Part shown: positions 6,201 to 8,955 of the stretch, in pieces
Layout: every line of letters starts with the position of its first letter
Numbering within the stretch: the first letter of the stretch is position 1
Notes under the pieces: generated by a model
Told to the model about the DNA's origin: nothing
The model's input: the letters and a program-made list of their open reading frames with translations, nothing else
The model's database searches: none
Origin: JBQCHF01 sp051953655
GTDB taxonomy: Bacteria; Actinomycetota; Actinomycetes; Motilibacterales; Motilibacteraceae
DNA: 8,955 nt
Assembly: GCA_051953655.1 (NCBI GenBank)
Contig: JBQCIO010000049.1
Location: 1 to 8,955, forward strand
Direction of reading: 5' to 3'
Program-made: the position numbers and the translations under genes

Positions 6201-7391
6201 CTAGGGGGCGAGCTCGGGCTGCTGTTGGAGGACGAGCGCGACCGCCCCCAGCGCACCGGCCTGTGGGCCGAGGGCGCCGGGAACGATCGTCACGCTGCCG
6301 GACGTGATGGCCAGCGACTGACGACTGACTGCCGCGCGGAGGGGTTCGAGCAGGACCTCGCCGGCCGCGGCGAGGTCGCCGCCGATGACGACGAGCTCGG
6401 GGTTGAGCAGGTTGCAGACGCTGGCCAGGGCCACCCCGACCGCGCGTCCGGCGTCGGAGACGACCCGGCAGGCGGGTCGGTCGCCGGCCGCCACCGCGGC
6501 CAGCACGTCCGCGAGGCTGACCGGATGGCGGAAGACGGGCTCGAGCGCCCGGCAGATGGCGGCGGCACCGGCGTAGACCTCGAGGCACCCGCGGTTCCCG
6601 CAGCGGCAGGCCGGTCCGGTCTCGTCCACCGTGAGGTGGCCGATCTCCCCGGCCGCGCCCACGGAGCCGCGGTAGATGCGCCCGTCGAAGGTGAGGCCTG
6701 CGCCGATGCCGGTGGAGAGCTTGAGGTAGACGACGTCCCGGCACCCGGTGGCCGCTCCCCAGGTGACCTCGCCGAGGGACGCGAGGTGCGAGGTGTTGTC
6801 CGCGTAGACGGGCTGCTGCAGCTCCTCGGCGAACATCTCCGCAGCGCCGATGCCGACCCAGTCCAGAGAGTTGCTGGAGGCGGCGACGACGCCTGTGCGG
6901 GCATCGACCGGGCCGGGCACCCCCAGACCCACCCCGAGGACGCGTGACCACGCGATGCCCGAGGCGTCGACGACAGCGTGCACCGCGTCCGCGGCCAGCG
7001 CGAGGACCTCCTCGGGACCGTGCCCGTGCGGAGTGCGCACCACGCGCTCGGCGAGCACGGTGTGGCTCAGGTCCGCCGCGATCACGCGGACTTCGGCGAA
7101 GGAGACGTCGACCCCGATCACCAGCCCGGCGGACGGGTTGAGGCTGAGCAGCTCCCCGGGCCGTCCCGAGGCGGCCGCGGTCGCCCGCCCAGGGCCCACC
7201 GGCTCGGCCCCCTCGACGACGAGCCCCTCGGCGATGAGCTCGGCCACGATGGACGACACCGTGGACCGGGAGACCCCGACGCGCCGCGCAAGCTCTGCGC
7301 GGTGCAGCGCGCCGGCGGTCCGGAGCAGCGAGAGCACCTGCTCCCGGTTGCTGGCCCGCAGCGACCCGAGGCCGCCGGTCACCGTGGTCAT
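6201..7391 (-). CDS. ROK-family transcriptional repressor
   Basis: The protein (396 aa) is a NagC/Mlc/XylR-type sugar-responsive regulator. An N-terminal winged helix (15-60; NREQVLSLLRTAGALHRAEL, RVGVSRSTVSSIVAEL) is followed by the ROK sugar-binding fold: IGVDVSFAEVRV (92-103), GVPGPVD (157-163), STGIGAG (226-232), and the ROK signature from AAGEIGH to CRCGNRGCLE. His252, Cys262, Cys264 and Cys269 match the spacing of the zinc ligands of Mlc. In ROK kinases the ENDxN segment carries the catalytic Asp; here it reads ADNTSHLASLGE (197-208) with Thr in that place, so it should sense rather than phosphorylate. ATG 7391 was chosen over a TTG at 7427 that lies within the operator-like repeat. It heads the cassette and probably autoregulates through 7413-7490. 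Confidence 0.95.
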   Translation of the reverse strand: MTTVTGGLGSLRASNREQVLSLLRTAGALHRAELARRVGVSRSTVSSIVAELIAEGLVVEGAEPVGPGRATAAASGRPGELLSLNPSAGLVIGVDVSFAEVRVIAADLSHTVLAERVVRTPHGHGPEEVLALAADAVHAVVDASGIAWSRVLGVGLGVPGPVDARTGVVAASSNSLDWVGIGAAEMFAEELQQPVYADNTSHLASLGEVTWGAATGCRDVVYLKLSTGIGAGLTFDGRIYRGSVGAAGEIGHLTVDETGPACRCGNRGCLEVYAGAAAICRALEPVFRHPVSLADVLAAVAAGDRPACRVVSDAGRAVGVALASVCNLLNPELVVIGGDLAAAGEVLLEPLRAAVSRQSLAITSGSVTIVPGALGPQAGALGAVALVLQQQPELAP

Positions 7392-7412
7392 GGCAGGACT
7401 CTCGACCCTGCA

Positions 7413-7490
7413 CCAGGGGTTCGTCAAGAGTCCGAGCGAATATCAGCGCCTCTGACCTCAATCTACGTCGGAGTCCGAACGAACCCCTGG
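7413..7490. promoter_or_regulatory. Paired 23-bp inverted motifs, probable ROK operator
   Basis: Two 23-bp copies in opposite orientation occupy 7413-7435 (minus) and 7468-7490 (plus), matching at 19 of 23 bases. Their outer 12 bases (ACGAACCCCTGG and its complement, 7479-7490 and 7413-7424) match perfectly. Each half also carries GAGTCCGA, giving a direct repeat GAGTCCGARCGAA at 7428-7440 and 7471-7483. The 32-bp centre is less GC-rich than its surroundings. The pair lies 22 bp upstream of the ROK ATG, the expected place for an autoregulatory site. Binding of the ROK protein is inferred. Confidence 0.65.
7460..7465 (-). promoter_or_regulatory. Candidate -10 element for the ROK cassette
   Basis: TAGATT on the minus strand (7465 to 7460) fits the actinobacterial TANNNT -10 pattern and lies between the two operator-like motifs. 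The corresponding -35 region near 7483-7488 (AGGGGT) is a poor match and falls inside the upstream motif, as would suit a promoter blocked by a bound repressor. The call is weak. Confidence 0.3.
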
Positions 7491-7577
7491 ACCGACGTCG
7501 CTGGCGACGCCTCGTCGGACAGGGGGCGAGGCGAGGTTCCTGCAGCCCCCGGAGCGCTCTCGGCCGCACGCGCCGGC

Positions 7578-7609
7578 GCGAGCGGACGGCGGTGCGAGCA
7601 GACGGCGGT
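7578..7609. repeat. 16-bp tandem repeat, two copies
   Basis: gcgagcggacggcggt (7578-7593) is followed directly by gcgagcagacggcggt (7594-7609), with one mismatch. It lies in the gap between the sigma-factor gene and the ROK operator region. No function can be assigned. The rest of the gap (7491-7648) shows no gene. Confidence 0.75.
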
Positions 7610-7648
7610 GCGCGTCGGCGAGGGCTGTTCTGAACGCTGCTGGACCGG

Positions 7649-7673
7649 CTGCGGACGGGCCAGCCGTCCGCAG
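7649..7673 (-). terminator. Terminator hairpin of the sigma-factor gene
   Basis: CTGCGGACGG (7649-7658) and CCGTCCGCAG (7664-7673) form a perfect 10-bp stem with a 5-nt loop, 6 nt beyond the stop codon of the sigma-factor gene. No U tract follows. Position and strength make it the likely end of the xerC-whiG transcript and a boundary of the ROK cassette. Confidence 0.75.
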
Positions 7674-7679
7674 GGCTGC

Positions 7680-8633
7680 TCAGCCCGAGGACTCGGCGAG
7701 CTTGCCGCGCAGCTGCAGCACGGCCTTCGTGTGCATCTGGCAGATGCGCGACTCGGTGACGCCGAGGACCTGGCCGATCTCGGCCAGGGTCAGGCCCTCG
7801 TAGTAGTAGAGCGTGACGACGATCTTCTCCCGCTCGGGCAGCTGGTTGATGGCCCGGGCGAGCAGGTACTTGGTCTCCTCGGACTCGAAGGCGAGGACGG
7901 GGTCCTCGGCCTTGGTGTCCTCGAGGGTGTCGACCAGGCTGAGCTTGTCGCCCCGCTCCCCGCCCACGCTGAGCAGCTCGTCCAGGGCGACCACGTTGAC
8001 GAAGGAGACCTGGCTGAAGACATGGTGCAGCTCGCGCAGCGAGATGCCCATCTCGGCGGCGACCTCGGGCTCGGTGGGGCTGCGGTGCAGCTCGCCCTCG
8101 AGCTTGGCGTAGGCCTTCTCGACCTCGCGGGCCTTGTAGCGCACCGACCGCGGGATCCAGTCGATGGCCCGCAGCTCGTCGATGATGGCGCCGCGGATCC
8201 GGCTGATGGCGTAGGTCTCGAACTTGATGGCACGCTCGAGGTCGAACTTCTCGATCGCGTCGATGAGGCCGAAGATCCCGTAGGAGACCAGGTCGGCCTG
8301 CTCGATGTTCTGCGGCAGGCCCACCCCCACCCGGCCGGCCACGTACTTGACCAGCGGGCTGTAGTGCAGGATCAGCCGCTCGCGCAGGGCGGCGTCGCCG
8401 GTCTGCTTGAACTCGGTCCAGAGCCGGCGCAGCGCCTCCTCGCTCTCGCGCAGCGCCTCGTCGCCTTCGCGGGCCGGGGAGGCGGAGGTCTCCTCCTCCC
8501 CCTCCTCCTCGACGACGTCCGCCTGGACGGGAGCGTCCACCTCGTCCGTCTCGTCCGTGCCGGGCACGACGTCGGGCTCCACGTCGACGCTCACGCCGGC
8601 CACGCCCTCATGCGCGGGGGTGTGCCTGGTCAT
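7680..8633 (-). CDS. whiG: RNA polymerase sigma factor, WhiG/FliA (sigma-28) family
   Basis: This 317-residue sigma factor directs RNA polymerase to sigma-28-type promoters, controlling sporulation (WhiG) or flagellar genes (FliA) depending on the organism. Region 2 spans about 85-165 (LVKYVAGRVGVGLP, DLVSYGIFGLIDAIEKFD, FETYAISRIRGAIIDELR, DWIPRSVR). Region 3 spans about 168-225 and region 4 about 258-312 (LPEREKIVVTLYYYEGLTLAEIG, then the recognition helix VTESRICQMHTKAV). Residues 1-60 form an acidic, Glu/Asp/Val-rich extension that makes it longer than the ~280 aa of Streptomyces WhiG. ATG 8633 overlaps the xerC end by 26 bp and has only a weak ribosome site, so translation may depend on coupling; GTG codons follow in the first 18 residues. 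It is not clear from sequence whether WhiG or FliA is the better name. Confidence 0.93.
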   Translation of the reverse strand: MTRHTPAHEGVAGVSVDVEPDVVPGTDETDEVDAPVQADVVEEEGEEETSASPAREGDEALRESEEALRRLWTEFKQTGDAALRERLILHYSPLVKYVAGRVGVGLPQNIEQADLVSYGIFGLIDAIEKFDLERAIKFETYAISRIRGAIIDELRAIDWIPRSVRYKAREVEKAYAKLEGELHRSPTEPEVAAEMGISLRELHHVFSQVSFVNVVALDELLSVGGERGDKLSLVDTLEDTKAEDPVLAFESEETKYLLARAINQLPEREKIVVTLYYYEGLTLAEIGQVLGVTESRICQMHTKAVLQLRGKLAESSG

Positions 8634-8955
8634 AGGTCGCTCGGAGCCTCTCCACGGTGACGTGCGTGTAGATCTGGGTCGTTGCGAGCGTAGCGTGACC
8701 GAGCATCTCTTGGACGCTCCTCAGATCGGCTCCTCCTTCCAGCAGATGAGTGGCCGCGGAGTGCCGCAGGCCGTGCGGCGCGAGATCGGGGGCTCCGGGG
8801 ACCCGCCGCAGGGCGCGGTGGACGACGTCGCGGACCACCCGCTGGTCGACCCGGCCGCCGCGGGCACCGAGCAGCAGGGCGTCCCCGCTGCGTGCGGTGG
8901 CCAGCGCCGGCCGGCCCTGCTCGAGCCACTGCTCGAGCGCCCGCAGCGCCGGGAC
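8608..8955 (-). CDS. xerC: Tyrosine recombinase XerC-like, C-terminal part (cut by window edge)
   Basis: The reading frame is open to the right edge, so only the last 115 residues are present. They hold the catalytic HxxR (HGLRH, His61 and Arg64 of the fragment), the LGH histidine (87) and the nucleophile Tyr96 in TTQIYTHVT, in the standard order and spacing of XerC/XerD. These enzymes resolve chromosome dimers at dif. The first catalytic Arg and the core-binding domain would lie outside the window. The upstream part of the fragment reads VPALRALEQWLEQGRP, as expected for the loop region of Xer proteins. A xerC gene next to whiG and rpsB is usual for actinobacteria, supporting a housekeeping recombinase rather than a phage or island integrase. 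It overlaps the sigma-factor start by 26 bp. Confidence 0.9.
   Translation of the reverse strand, partial: VPALRALEQWLEQGRPALATARSGDALLLGARGGRVDQRVVRDVVHRALRRVPGAPDLAPHGLRHSAATHLLEGGADLRSVQEMLGHATLATTQIYTHVTVERLRATYDQAHPRA

Noticed and set aside
4168..6307. Long plus-strand open frames opposite the transporter and glycosidase-like genes
   Set aside because: They are antisense shadows of well-supported minus-strand genes and show no recognisable protein motif.
7509..7532. GCCTCG/CGAGGC inverted repeat with 12-nt loop in the sigma-ROK gap
   Set aside because: A 6-bp stem with a wide loop is within chance expectation at this GC content and has no positional support.
8608..8955. Phage or genomic-island integrase marking a mobile element
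   Set aside because: The gene overlaps the sigma-factor gene in the usual actinobacterial housekeeping order, and no attachment-site duplication, transposase or phage gene is visible in the window.

Overview
The window is very GC-rich DNA from a high-GC actinobacterium. The S2 protein has a long Ala/Glu/Pro-rich tail, GTG starts occur, third codon positions are GC-rich, and the order xerC - whiG-type sigma factor - M23 peptidase - rpsB is a familiar actinobacterial neighbourhood. Family Geodermatophilaceae or a relative is possible, but the genus cannot be fixed from sequence reading alone. All genes are on the minus strand except the M23-type protein.

Layout, read along the minus strand from the right edge: the C-terminal part of a XerC-like tyrosine recombinase (8955-8608, cut by the window) overlaps by 26 bp a WhiG/FliA-family sigma factor (8633-7680), which ends in a strong hairpin. 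After a 288-bp regulatory gap comes a five-gene cassette: ROK repressor (7391-6201), cytoplasmic five-bladed beta-propeller glycosidase-like protein (6097-5105), and an SsuABC/TauABC-type ABC importer made of permease (5085-4216), ATPase (4219-3437) and lipoprotein binding protein (3303-2263). A long symmetrical hairpin at 2185-2225 separates this cassette from the convergent plus-strand M23/LytM-like secreted protein (1596-2198). A ~550-bp divergent region with duplicated elements and hairpins leads to rpsB (1043-123). The left edge (1-95) is an A-free, G-run sequence that looks like a low-quality contig end.

The housekeeping framework appears to have received a small self-contained 'sense - import - cleave' cassette between whiG and the M23/rpsB pair. 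A ROK regulator with an Mlc-type zinc site and no kinase aspartate probably controls its own promoter through two inverted copies of a 23-bp motif at 7413-7490. The importer family is best known for sulfonates, taurine, nitrate and related small molecules, whereas ROK regulators and beta-propeller glycosidases point to sugars. The pairing suggests uptake and intracellular cleavage of an unusual glycoside. The ligand is not readable from the sequence.

Other points of note: an rpsB leader with a 31-bp element repeated at exactly 60 bp and a hairpin against the Shine-Dalgarno; an M23 domain that keeps its zinc ligands but has lost both catalytic histidines; and several short in-frame or intergenic tandem repeats. 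I saw no CRISPR array, tRNA, rRNA, transposase or insertion sequence.
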